A stretch of DNA of 64,000 nt from Spirometra erinaceieuropaei. Lineage: Eukaryota; Platyhelminthes; Cestoda; Diphyllobothriidea; Diphyllobothriidae. This document shows positions 35,201 to 45,700 of this stretch, piece after piece. Made by a program: the position numbers and the translations under genes. The stretch's first letter is position 1. Each line of letters begins with the position of its first letter. The notes beneath the pieces are model-generated. The model was not told the DNA's origin and did not search any database. It saw nothing but the letters and a program-made list of their open reading frames with translations. The stretch lies in NCBI GenBank assembly GCA_902702965.1, contig CACRXP010000028.1, positions 519,105 through 583,104 on the forward strand. The letters run 5' to 3'.

Positions 35201-37934
35201 CTTCATCCACAGATAAATCCTTGAAATTCCCATTTTCAGGTGTGGGTAGTGTAAGTAGTAATAATTCTAAAGGCGTCATCTGTCTCTTAAATAGCGCGCA
35301 AACTTTCATGATATGCTAACAGTTGACCCGGCTAGTCAGTGGCCACGAGGATGTCAAATGTTCCCCACTGGTATGCAACGACTTGCATTACCTCCATGCA
35401 AAATCACTTTGGAGGGATAATAAACCCAGATAATGCAATTATGAAGCTAACTAGGCCTCTACTGAAGGAACTTTTTTCATCTGGCTCGTCATTCGCAGCA
35501 ATCATCTGCTTCCGAGTGCTTGCTCTGCTGCCCAAACTGCCAGTGAAAATCCTCCACGGTGTCCTCCACACCCTCAACTTCTGTCTCTCAGTGGCCGGTT
35601 TGGCAGCCATCTTTGAATTCTATCGTCGCATATCAAGTCGGGGCATGTACAGTCTGCACAGTTGGATTGGCATCTTTGCGGTTGCACTGTACACCTTCCA
35701 GGTGAGTACCATTCCCAGGATGACATGAAGAGGGAGTCGCGGATGTGGTAAAAGGTTTTGTCAAAATTAACATGAACAAAGGGAGCAGTATTGCTGGGAA
35801 ATAATTGGGCGACTGCACTGGTCACTGCTGACTGGCCATTCCTTACTGCTGTTGTCAGCTAACTATGCATCCTAATCAGACCTGACAAACTAAAAGTTTA
35901 AGCCGGAACTCAGCATGTCACTGAGCGATGAGACCAGTACTTGTCGGATGCAAGCTGGAAAATTTAAGGTCATCTGAAAATGTCATTTACTGATCGGGCC
36001 TGATTTGGCAAGGCAGAATGAAGACTTTCCTTGTGACTTTAGATCACTGAATCATGGCCAATGGAGGAGGTCGCATAAAAAAACAACGTACACTGATCAA
36101 AACCGCGAAATAAAAACTAACGCAGAATTTCCGCTCTGATGTGTGTATAAGTCAGTCTTCAGCCAGAGCACTGCCAACTCGGAAGCTTCGTTTTTACTTA
36201 AGGTCGCTCTTCCGTCCTATGTACTACGAAATGGTACTGGCCCCTTATAAAACCGGTACTATGTTTCTCTTAACAATGGAAGATGCTTACGGGCCACAAG
36301 AAACAGGCATGCTCGTTTAAATGTTATTAAGAGAAGCAAAATCCCAAGGAAAGTCTCAAGTAGCTGGTCGAATATTTGACTTTTCTTGCAGTCAAAAGAT
36401 CGCGGTTCCCTATTTTTTATAATGTAAACGTGTGAAGCACAGTCAATTTATAATAAGCCATCATTAGAATTGTATGAACGGCTATGAGAAAGTGGCAAAA
36501 TGTAGAAATTTTGACAAAACTGAGAGACTATTGGACGAGATGGGAATGTTCTGGATTTAAAGACTGGTTGTTCATGACTATAGACGTCAGTTCCTCTGTC
36601 ATTTTTAAAGGAAATGATGATGGGCCAAACCGTTCAGACTAGAGAAGAATCATACCCTGTCTTCAAAGGGAAAGATGTGTCCGTACGCAGAGGTAGGGAG
36701 GGACTGTACAGCGGATCATGATACGTTTCTGTCTGGTTCATCGGACCTGAGCACAGGGGCTGCACAGGGGCTACCCGTAGAACCTCTGTGACTTCGCATG
36801 CATGTAGTGGTCTACTGGATTGACCCAAAATTTGTTTCGATGGATCGCAATCAGTTTCTTCGTGAAGCTTCAGATGAATTATTTTCCGATTTGAACGAAT
36901 TTCACTAGGCCTCATTTTTGGCGAATGTTGGTGCAGACACCTACCATTTCACCATATCTTCGAGTTCTTGGGCAAAAACAATGGAGACTGAAGCAGCTTC
37001 AATGGCTTGTGGACCACACGCAGACTCCGAAAAAGCAGTCTGTGTGTTCCAATATGGCACTGACTTTGGGTAATCATCTATTCCGCCAGAAGGTTCATAC
37101 ACCTGTAAAAAGTAACCACTCCCGCGAACCCTAATGAGACCACTGTTATTTGCGCTCATAAAAGATATCAAAGGCATTCCTCACAAGTAAAATCGATTTC
37201 GGTCGAGCACCATCGTTCAAAGATTTAAATTGCTAGGTACGTTTACTGCCCCCCCCCAATAATTTCTTGTGTCAAAGTAAAATGAGCATTTTGACTCAAC
37301 AGCGGCTGCTTTCGCATCGCAAGTGGCAAATAGGATTAAAAATCCAGGTCAAAACTTATTGTATATCTATAACGGAATGATAAGACCACCTCGCTGTTAA
37401 GTAACGAAGAGCCATTATCGATGGATGGTGATGATTAGCTCGAGACTTCCCAATGATGGGTCTTTGACTAGTAACTAAAGAAGAACAACAGGTTGTAAAT
37501 ATGCACTACGCCAAACGCGTGCACTTTTATCAGTTTTTTGCTGCCCCCATTTTTATATCTGCACAAAACACTTCGGGGCACATGAGAATACTTCGTAAGG
37601 ACTAGTCGAGTTAAAAATGAGCCTGCTACCGAACATTGCCAAACTTGGAATTGAGCCCTCCTCAGTCGACGAACTAGTGAAACTTATGTACTTTAACTGT
37701 AACTTTCATGACAAACCCGCTATGAGTGTCCCTGGTATAATCATTTACTCTGGTCACGTATTATTTATATTTCTAGTGGCTGGCCAGTCTTTTTGTCTTC
37801 TTCATTCCCGCGGTCCCCGACAGCTTTCGGTCGACTTTCAAGCTCATTCACGTACCCTTGGGAATCATCCTGTTCTTTGCCTCAGCGTGTACCTGTCTTA
37901 TGGGTATCACACGCGTCAATTTCATGGATTTAGC
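32201..37934 (+). CDS. Cytochrome b561, gene 1 (last exon not visible)
   Basis: Seen: four + strand exons, 32201-32248, 32284-32425, 35499-35701 and 37777-37934, with GT/AG sites and matching phases (0, 1, 0, 2), encoding residues 1-183 plus two nt. ATG at 32201 sits in gacagagATGgcc. The protein has the b561 multi-helix pattern with the four heme-ligand histidines: H49 (INFHAVFMVIG), H83 (KILHGVLH), H117 (YSLHSWIG) and H156 (KLIHVPLG). The CFR and lysines before H83 (K76, K80) are as in ascorbate-dependent members. Known: b561 proteins move electrons from cytosolic ascorbate across a membrane, often to ferric iron or semidehydroascorbate. Inferred: such a transmembrane reductase. The terminal helix and tail were not found; by analogy with gene 2 they would be a single exon of about 160 nt, perhaps in the gap at 38001-38417. 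Symbol not assigned because orthology within the family is unclear. Confidence 0.92.
32249..32283 (+). other. 35-nt microintron of b561 gene 1
   Basis: Starts GTACGT and ends ttctgcag. Its removal joins SQ to ALAITIF in frame, and its own reading contains a stop (TAA), so it must be spliced out. Gene 2 has a 38-nt intron at the same place. Confidence 0.85.
32284..32425 (+). CDS. b561 gene 1 exon 2
   Basis: 142 nt: helix 1 end, TIYWRGTFFSGFD loop, helix 2 with H49, ending FLLFFGE and a split Ser codon. Donor GTAAGT at 32426. Confidence 0.92.
32426..35498. other. b561 gene 1 intron 2, nothing recognised
   Basis: 3.07-kb intron. AT-rich stretches and short open frames on both strands (91 aa at 32970-33245 +, 76 aa at 33758-33988 -) but no domain, and no clear match to the repeats described elsewhere. 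Confidence 0.5.
35499..35701 (+). CDS. b561 gene 1 exon 3
   Basis: 203 nt from acceptor attcgcag (ends 35498) to donor GTGAGT (35702). Encodes FRVLALLPKLPVKILHG, helix 3, and YSLHSWIG with helix 4, ending TFQ in phase 0. Confidence 0.93.
35702..37776. other. b561 gene 1 intron 3, nothing recognised
   Basis: 2.07 kb. Short overlapping open frames, no repeat matches noticed. Ends in tatttctag. Confidence 0.5.
37777..37934 (+). CDS. b561 gene 1 exon 4
   Basis: 158 nt from acceptor tttctag to donor GTAAGT (37935). Encodes WLASLFVFFIPAVPDSFR, then KLIHVPLGIILF with heme-ligand H156 and CLMGITRVNFMDLA. Ends in phase 2, so a further exon is required. Confidence 0.92.
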
Positions 37935-38000
37935 GTAAGTGATCATTCTGTCTACTGTTTGCAGTGCTTTGGAGACGAAGAGATAGGCATATTTTCGAGT

Positions 38001-38417
38001 NNNNNNNNNNNNNNNNNNNNNNNNNNNNNNNNNNNNNNNNNNNNNNNNNNNNNNNNNNNNNNNNNNNNNNNNNNNNNNNNNNNNNNNNNNNNNNNNNNNN
38101 NNNNNNNNNNNNNNNNNNNNNNNNNNNNNNNNNNNNNNNNNNNNNNNNNNNNNNNNNNNNNNNNNNNNNNNNNNNNNNNNNNNNNNNNNNNNNNNNNNNN
38201 NNNNNNNNNNNNNNNNNNNNNNNNNNNNNNNNNNNNNNNNNNNNNNNNNNNNNNNNNNNNNNNNNNNNNNNNNNNNNNNNNNNNNNNNNNNNNNNNNNNN
38301 NNNNNNNNNNNNNNNNNNNNNNNNNNNNNNNNNNNNNNNNNNNNNNNNNNNNNNNNNNNNNNNNNNNNNNNNNNNNNNNNNNNNNNNNNNNNNNNNNNNN
38401 NNNNNNNNNNNNNNNNN
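38001..38417. other. Assembly gap (417 N)
   Basis: Run of N. Open frames that cross it are artefacts. It is a plausible site for the missing last exon of b561 gene 1. Confidence 0.99.
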
Positions 38418-38582
38418 TGCGCATCGTGTTTTGATGGATGAAGGAGGTGAGAATAGGTGTTGTGGGTCCCAGCTGTGGTTCACGGTGTTGGGGGGGGGAG
38501 GGAGGGGGAGTAGGGCACGGTGGGAGGAAAGGCGTGTCGGCCAGATCATGCATGTCCGGGCACGCATTAGTTGTTGTTGTTC

Positions 38583-39850
38583 TTAAGGTAGGCGCCAGTC
38601 AGTCCACCGTGATCGGAGACCCTCGTAGTGGACATCTAGGTCAACATGGCGGTTAATGCTATCTGCACCGGAGTGCCAAGCTTCGAGGAATTCCCGTGCA
38701 TGTTTGGTGTTAGCCATGGGGATCACTTCGGTACCGTCCCAATTAAAACGGTGGTCAAAATCAAGAGCGTGTGCAAACATGAGAGATAAGGGGTCGCGTC
38801 GGCGGATAGTTAACTTGTGTTCATTAATGCCAGTCCCAAGTTGTCGACCCGTGTGACCAATATAAACGCAAGGGCAGTTAGCGCACGGGATACGGTGAAT
38901 GGTGTTAGTTTGTTGTTCTTTGGGTATGGGATCCTTTGCCCGGGATAGTGCTGCGCGTAAGGAGAACGCCGGCTTGTGGGCAATGCAGATGCCAAACCGG
39001 TTTAGTTGTCGGGTCATCGCTTCGGAAATTCCTCGCATGTAGGGCAGGGAATAATATTTCCTCTGTGCAACTTCTCCACTTGAACTCTGACCTTGTGGTT
39101 GCCTCTGACGTCTGAGATAGTTTTTCACGAAGCTAATCGGATATCCGTTAGATCGGAATAATTGGTATAAGTAGGCTAGTTCTCTCTTGAGCAGATACTG
39201 GCTGCTACAGTACCGAAAGGCACGGTGAAAAAGAGTTCGGACGCAGTTTTTTGTGGGCTGCAGGATGATCGCTCCCGTAGTTGAGGATGATTTCGGCATT
39301 GGAGTCTTTTCTGTGGACGCTGGTTGCGAGATTGCCATCACTCAGCCTTTGTACACTGACGTCAAGAAAAGGGAGGATGTCCCCTGTTGCTTCTTCGCGT
39401 GTGAATTATAAGGCGCGGAAGATATCGTTAAGAATTTCGTGCAGTCGTTCAACTTCGCAGTTTTTTATGACTACGAAGGTATCATCTACGTAGCGGGGCC
39501 ACATCTTTGGGCTGATGGCTTGAATAACAACTTCTTCTAGTCTTTGTAAGACTAGTTCGGCGAGTAGGCCCGATATCGGTGAACCCATGGGGGTGCCCTT
39601 GACCTGCTGGTAATACTTGCCATCGAATTGACAATAGTTCTTAAGGCAGAGCCCGAGCATGTCTAAAACGTGATCTGTTGGAATGCCAATTGGAGTTTCC
39701 TCTAGGCGTTGAGCTACGCTCTCAATTGCCAAGTTATTTGGTATTGAGGAAAATAGAGCAACTACACCAAACGATAAAATGCCTTCATCGGGGCTTACAT
39801 TAAGGCCTTGGATCCTCTCCCCAACATCGCAGACAAAATATATGCCCGCC
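38583..39850 (-). mobile_element. Penelope-like element, RT plus GIY-YIG, lightly broken
   Basis: Read on the - strand: RT fingers motif SFGVVALFSSIPNN, then KGTPMGSPISGLLAEL and the catalytic RYVDDTFVVIK (about 39495-39463), an in-frame TAA near 39408, then ILPFLDVSVQRLSDGNL and LNYGSDHPAAHKK. A frame change near 39250 leads into a 252-aa frame (39341-38583) with the linker FRSNGYPISFVKNYLRR, AHKPAFSLRAALSRAKD and a GIY-YIG domain (HRIPC, CVYIGHTGRQLGTGINEHK). The nuclease segment reads GTGINEH where relatives have RTRxxEH, so its catalytic Arg appears lost. The breaks seen are one stop and one frameshift, so the copy is fairly young. It lies next to the gap, in the 3' region of b561 gene 1. 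Confidence 0.88.
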
Positions 39851-42622
39851 TGGACTTATGAATTCTCTCTGAAAGTCAATGCTGACATCTAAGAACAACG
39901 GAATCATCGATGTGTTCTCCATTCTATATCAACTGCAACAGAAATGTCAGAGCAATCAAGCCAGACGCTGCATCGTTATCGTAGCTTTGGCAAACGCCGT
40001 AGCTGGAGTAAACCGCGATGGGTTATGAAAAGTTATGCTGAAATTCGTGTGCCCGGAAATTTTTACACTGATGGTTTAAGACTCCACGACGGAATTATAT
40101 CTCACGCCACAGACGACCGGGCAGCCTCGAAAGCCTTCGAGGTGACAAGCAGGTTTGTTGTACCTGTTTTACTCAATTCATTCTCATGTTCATCGCCATG
40201 TTAAAAGGTGTCTACCATGAGTAACAGCCAGGAGTAAACTCTGACTGCCGAATAACGGGCAGTTTCTCAACATTCGACGCATACAAGTATCCACGCTAGC
40301 CTCCATGACCATGTCTGCTGATAATCGTACGACCAACACTACGACTGAGACGGAAATGCGGCAGAACATGGACATTTTTTTCTCGGGCTGCACACAATTC
40401 GGACTTACCATCAGCACGGAGAGGAATGTGGTTGTGTATTAACCGACACCTTCTGATGAGTACAACGCGGTCATGATCATAGGGAATAAAACTCGCCTCG
40501 CATCTGTATCCAAACTCGCTCACCGGGAAGTAATTCTTCACTAAACATTAAGATCGACGACGAAATTGCAAATCCGATCTGCAAAACCGGTCAGACCTTC
40601 CGTTGAATGTAGCATCCAGCTTGAAATCGCCGTGGCCTTCACTCGAAAGCAAAACTTATTATATATTGAGCCACCAAATTTCGTGTGTGAAACGGCGATT
40701 TGGACAGTTTACGAAGGCCCAACAAGGAATCTTAACAACTTTCCCCTCAACTGACGCCCTCGTAGAATACCAGAGCTGAGGTAACAAGACAGAATTCACG
40801 ACACTGAAGTCTCTGAAGTAACCGCCATCCTTAGTATTCAGGCTGTTCTGCAGCATACGCGACTGCGGTGTAGCACTCGCGTCGTGAGAATAGATGACGA
40901 GCGCCTGCCTAAGAGACTCTTCTGTTTCTTGTTCCAGCGATCGTATCTTCGTCTTCTGAACTGCTACCTGGAACTCGTCAGTTCGCTTCTATCAGACTCT
41001 TCTATCTTGAAGTCGCTAAGGGCGCTTGCGGACAGGCCGGACAAATTTATTGTTATAATGACACCCAGAAGACTTCCCTCAAGCACCTGCACATTCATCC
41101 TATGGGGTGTGTAGACCTCCCCCGTAATTGCCAGGTGTGGCGTATTGCTCTAAGAACTGGAGCCGCAATCTACAAAACGTATCACTTAGAAGAGGCCCAA
41201 GCGAGCAGGGAAGCACGCAAATCCCGATTACCACGGATCAATGCTACAAATGCCCAGCACATACCTACATGCCTGTATTACCATTTGATGTTCCCAGCAA
41301 GCATCGGACTGGCCGGAAATCTTTGGCTCCGCCGCCATGACAGTCCACCCAAATCATCAATCTCCGCACAGACCATCGCCGTGACCAGCAACGCCGCGAA
41401 AGAAAAGTCACCAACCTGACCGCCCACCATCCCCATCCTCAACAGCAAGCTGGACACAGCCCTATCCTGTCTCCATCACGGTCGCGCCTTCACGACATTC
41501 ATCAGCCTTTATGATCACTTGCAAATCCATCGGACAGTTAGCAGCTGACCAGTGCAAGGAGAAGCAAGACACACTAGTCTCTCCCGTCCCACACGCATAC
41601 GCCGTCTCAGGACATTTGGTCATATGCGCTTCCACAAAAATCGTCTCTAAAGCCACAGTCCAGACCCCGTCTGCGTATCTCGCCCTACCTGTAGGCCCGC
41701 ACACCTTACGTTATACGCAAAACTTTTCCACAACACGTAACACACTATGCATTATTTCTTTAACAGGCGTGTTAGCGCTGGTAAGGCGAGCGAAACATCG
41801 CATATCGGAGCAGGCGCATATTATATGTGTAGCAGTCGCCGCGTTCGTTTTGCCAAATTCATGAAATTGCAACCAGGTCGTGTGTCGCACGAGTTGTTCA
41901 GGCTTGTTAAACGCGGATCAGAACTTGATCGACAGTTGTTTGACGAGCTCGGACAGTCGACTTGTTCACGCAAGACAGAAGAGGGAGGGTAGACCGGCAC
42001 TGAAAACCCCGTCCTCAATCGCTTCTTCTTTACATGATCTTTATAGCGCTCACAGAAGCTTCATGCACGTAGCGAGGACCCTAGCGTGTGACAAGCGCGC
42101 GCTCTATCAGTCACCTGGCTCACGCCCACCTCCTGCAGTCTTGGCTTTGGCCTACCGTCGGAGCAAGATCGGTAAGAGAAAAGAGAGAGAGAGAGAGTGT
42201 GCGGCAGAAGTAGAGCAAGTCTGTCTCATTAAAAACGAATTAAAAAGGACACCTGGACTGCGCCAATTCATTGGGACATGCATAGGACGTCGTCGAATGC
42301 AGCGGTTGAACCGCCGTGCCCCCACGATTGTTCTCTGCGTTATTCAGTTTCACAGAGCACTTTTTTGAATGGAAAAGTCCTGAGGTTTATCCTCTCACTC
42401 CTATTTGTTACTGGTGCATGTGCCAACGAAACCGGCTACTAGATAACGTCTACGACAAGCATCTTCACAAGGGTTTAGGGTACATCGAGAAATACGCACT
42501 TTTATCTCTCGCTCACAGAATGGCGCACGTTTACCGCATGGGGAAGTTCGATGGACACATAAAGGAAGATGTTCATAAAAACAGAGCGTAGACGAGTAAT
42601 ATTCCAAGCACTTTTGCTTGTG
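39851..42622. other. Between the two convergent b561 genes
   Basis: A segment at 40928-40961 (cttgttccagcgatcgtatc, then ttcgtcttc) matches 228-264 and may be Penelope 5' sequence. I looked for a gene 1 last exon (an NVLG-type helix) on the + strand and did not find one. Open frames such as 162 aa at 41880-42368 lack any domain. Confidence 0.45.
42183..42250 (-). repeat. (GA)n plus partial 180-bp family copy
   Basis: On the - strand AGACAGACTTGCTCTACTTC, TGCCGCACACTCTCTCTC follows the family order; the (GA)n at 42183-42196 lies in it. Confidence 0.45.
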
Positions 42623-42785
42623 CTAGTGCGTTTTTGTGTGCTTGTCCTCATCTTCTCTCAGAAGGTTCAGGCTGATATCATCGCTTTCCTGAGGCTGGTC
42701 AGCGTGATGCAGAATGAGGGCAGAGATGAGGCCCACGTATACGACGATCAGCATGCCGAGGACATTGGAATGAAGTGTAGGTAGA
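42623..42785 (-). CDS. b561 gene 2 exon 5
   Basis: 163 nt from acceptor ccagctgag to TAG (42625-42623). Completes a split His codon, then LPTLHSNVLGMLIVVYVGLI, SALILHHADQPQESDD and a charged tail. The NVLG helix matches helix 6 of the family. Confidence 0.85.
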
Positions 42786-45700
42786 CTCAGCTGGGAATAC
42801 CTTGGGACAATGGAGGGAGATTAGAGGAGGATTTAAGTATAAAAGATTACTTCCTAGGACTGATCAGTGAGTAGGAACCAGTAAGAACGGCTTTTAACGC
42901 TTCTTACTGAAGGAAACAATTAGAAATTCAGCAGTTAGTCGTACGTCATTATCAAAAGAACTGTTTTGACTCCTATAGGCAGTATTTCTATGCAGAGTAA
43001 AAAGCTCGGCCAGATCGAAGTTGGTAGCCAGGACCCGTATTACAGGTGGCTGGGGGGTTTGTTTACTGCGGTATTTTTGTGGGGCTCCATAATCACATCT
43101 GTCCCATTTGGCTTCCGTTTTACGGTTGAGGTTAGGATTAGGGTACCGGTTAATTGTTTCCGATTTTCCGGTTAGGGTTATGCCTTTAGGCCTAGGTTCT
43201 CGGGTTATGGTTAGGGTTTCAGCGTACGACTAGGTTCCAGTATTACGGTTAGGCTTCTCAGTTACGGCTATATCTAAGGGCTACGGTTACGTTTACGATT
43301 TAGGCCTGGGTTAGGGTTGCCGCTAGGGTTAACGGATAACGTTTAAGGATGGGGTTAGGGTTAGGGTTGAGGCTAGGATTAGGGTTAAGTTCGCCGTCCG
43401 CTTCTCATTCCTGGCTACCGACTGCGATCTAGCCCAGCCAAAAGCTCAACCCAGGTGATCTGTCTGGTTGTCGACGCGGAACTGTAACCTGTTTTCGTTA
43501 AAAGTAGTCATAGACACTTATAACAGGTGAGCGCTCACCGATCAGGTTACGGGACGTGCGCGTTCCGTTGTGCCTTGGGGCTCATACTAGGACCCTCGCA
43601 GGCAGTCGCACAGCGACTAGTGGTAGACCTAAATGATGACGGCTAATAAGCCAGAAATGGCCATTCCGGTCTCCCTTGTCTTTGTCGGGACCATCTCATT
43701 TACAGACACGTTTACGTACGATTTTCAACTACAGTATACTTTTCCCTTCCTTGTTTTCGAAAGACTACAAAAGACAATAGTGCCCAGGAATGCCAGAAAA
43801 TGAGGCTGAAAGTGAGTCCTGTAGAAACGATATATTTACTTTGTCCACCTGTTTACGTTCTTTTGGAGTGAATTAAAAGAGTCTTTGCCATCCAAGATGC
43901 CTTCGTGAGAGGTAAAAGCAACAAGATGGTCAGGAGGGAAAGTGTTCTGAAGATTCACACCCTGCAGGCTCTCAGCATCTGCGAGTAAAGGCTTGGGCAT
44001 TCTTCCGATAGCAAGAAAAGCGCAATAAGAATGACTTTTCAATTGACCGACATCAAGTTTTGCATACGTGATTTTTCGTATACGAGTTCAGCAAATCCGC
44101 TGAAGCCTGGTCCCCATGCACATTCCCCGTAATTGGTGACCTGCCAACTCAACCCGACTCGATCTTCCTTTGCCTCGACCGTAGAGACAGAGTATATTAC
44201 GGCCCGATTTTGAGGCGCCTGTTTGTGATTCAGGATGAGGTATAATACGCTTCTGTTGCTGGCAACCGCGCCGTCCCAGCAGCATAGACAGCTGGTGGCA
44301 CCCGGAAACTCCAGCACCGAAGCTCACCATTGGATAATAAAAAGTAGGATGAAGGGAACTGCAAAATTCCGGTAATGAAGATGTAGCTTGAGGAACGGTA
44401 TCACAGTTGACTGAATGGTTGGAAATCGCAGGCTTATTAAATACAACTTAACTCGCGATGCCTACAGAAACACAATTGATCAGCCAGTCCTTGTAGAGTT
44501 TGGAGTTCAGTTAGGCGTGATTTTTCCTTAAATAAAAGTCCGCCACAGCGCTTGCCTACAAATCGACATCATCTCCCAGCAAAGCCTGTAAGATTTTTGT
44601 CCCACATCCTACTATTGGCCTTCTTGTCAATTTCAGTATATTTTTAATTTATCCGATGTCTCATGTAGGCTTATCAGCCTTGTAGTAGTAGTCAACTGTC
44701 GAATTCCTGATTCTAGGAAGAAATCATTGTGACACCAAAATGTGTACGTTGCTCCCATCGTCGACGACATAAGGTTAATCCTAATCTTCCCAGCATCGTG
44801 AGCCGGTGACTTTCTAATCGAATACTCCAACAGACCCATACTCAACGCACTCAGAATACATTCTCAAGTCCTTTCCGGAAGCTTCCATGAATCTCATTCA
44901 GTGAAAATTAAACCAGTCGCAACAAGTCATGTTGGAGCGGCATATACCAATCCTTCCTGATTGTAGAGTAGATTTCAGGCGTCATGCTTTACCTAGACGT
45001 ATCGGTAACCGAGGTTTCTGTGTGGTGTAGGATATATCCGATCACAGCTGAGAAATCTGAGGCCTCGTTAACCGGTGGAGCATTCAACCCAACGACGCAC
45101 AATACTCGGATTTAAAATTCACGTCTTTCAGCTCAGGGATTGCCATCTCGGCCTCAAATAACTTGGTCTTTAATGCTCCCTATTGTCGAAAAAATAGGTG
45201 CTCATATTGGAAAATTCCACGAGCGTCACACTTGCTTCTCCCAGCATATCAGTCGCCTGTACGGACCAAGCCCATTTAACGCACTGGATGACATAATGTA
45301 AAGCCCTATTTAAAGAGTGCCACACACGAACTCACATCTCAAAGGGGTGCGAGATACCATAAAGAAAGAGTTGTTGCAGTGTGATCATGGCTTCATGGGG
45401 CGTTTGAACTAGCCTATCATTCGACAGTCTTTCAAGCAACCAGGAATTCGTAGAAGTGCTATGATGAAGGGTAACTCAGCATCTACCTCGTTCTACCGTC
45501 CTCCTACCATGCTTAGATTTCCGCCCGAGTCTGTCGCCCACCTGATGGGATTGAACACTGCGATTCCCATGGAGGTAACAGTCCCGTTAGGGCCTGCATA
45601 TAATCAGCGCAGACAAAGGCATACCTCATGAAGGTTTTGGCAGATTTTGAATAATTCATATTGAGCCAACTGTGAAAAACTCGGTGCCTCGGTGGGATTC

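Noticed and set aside
37617..38567. Long open frames of 156-274 aa on both strands
   Set aside because: They run through the N gap; the apparent length is an artefact. Only the 37777-37934 part codes, as a b561 exon in a different frame.
42569..42784. 71-aa + strand frame
   Set aside because: It is the antisense of the last b561 gene 2 exon, which has conserved helix-6 residues on the - strand.
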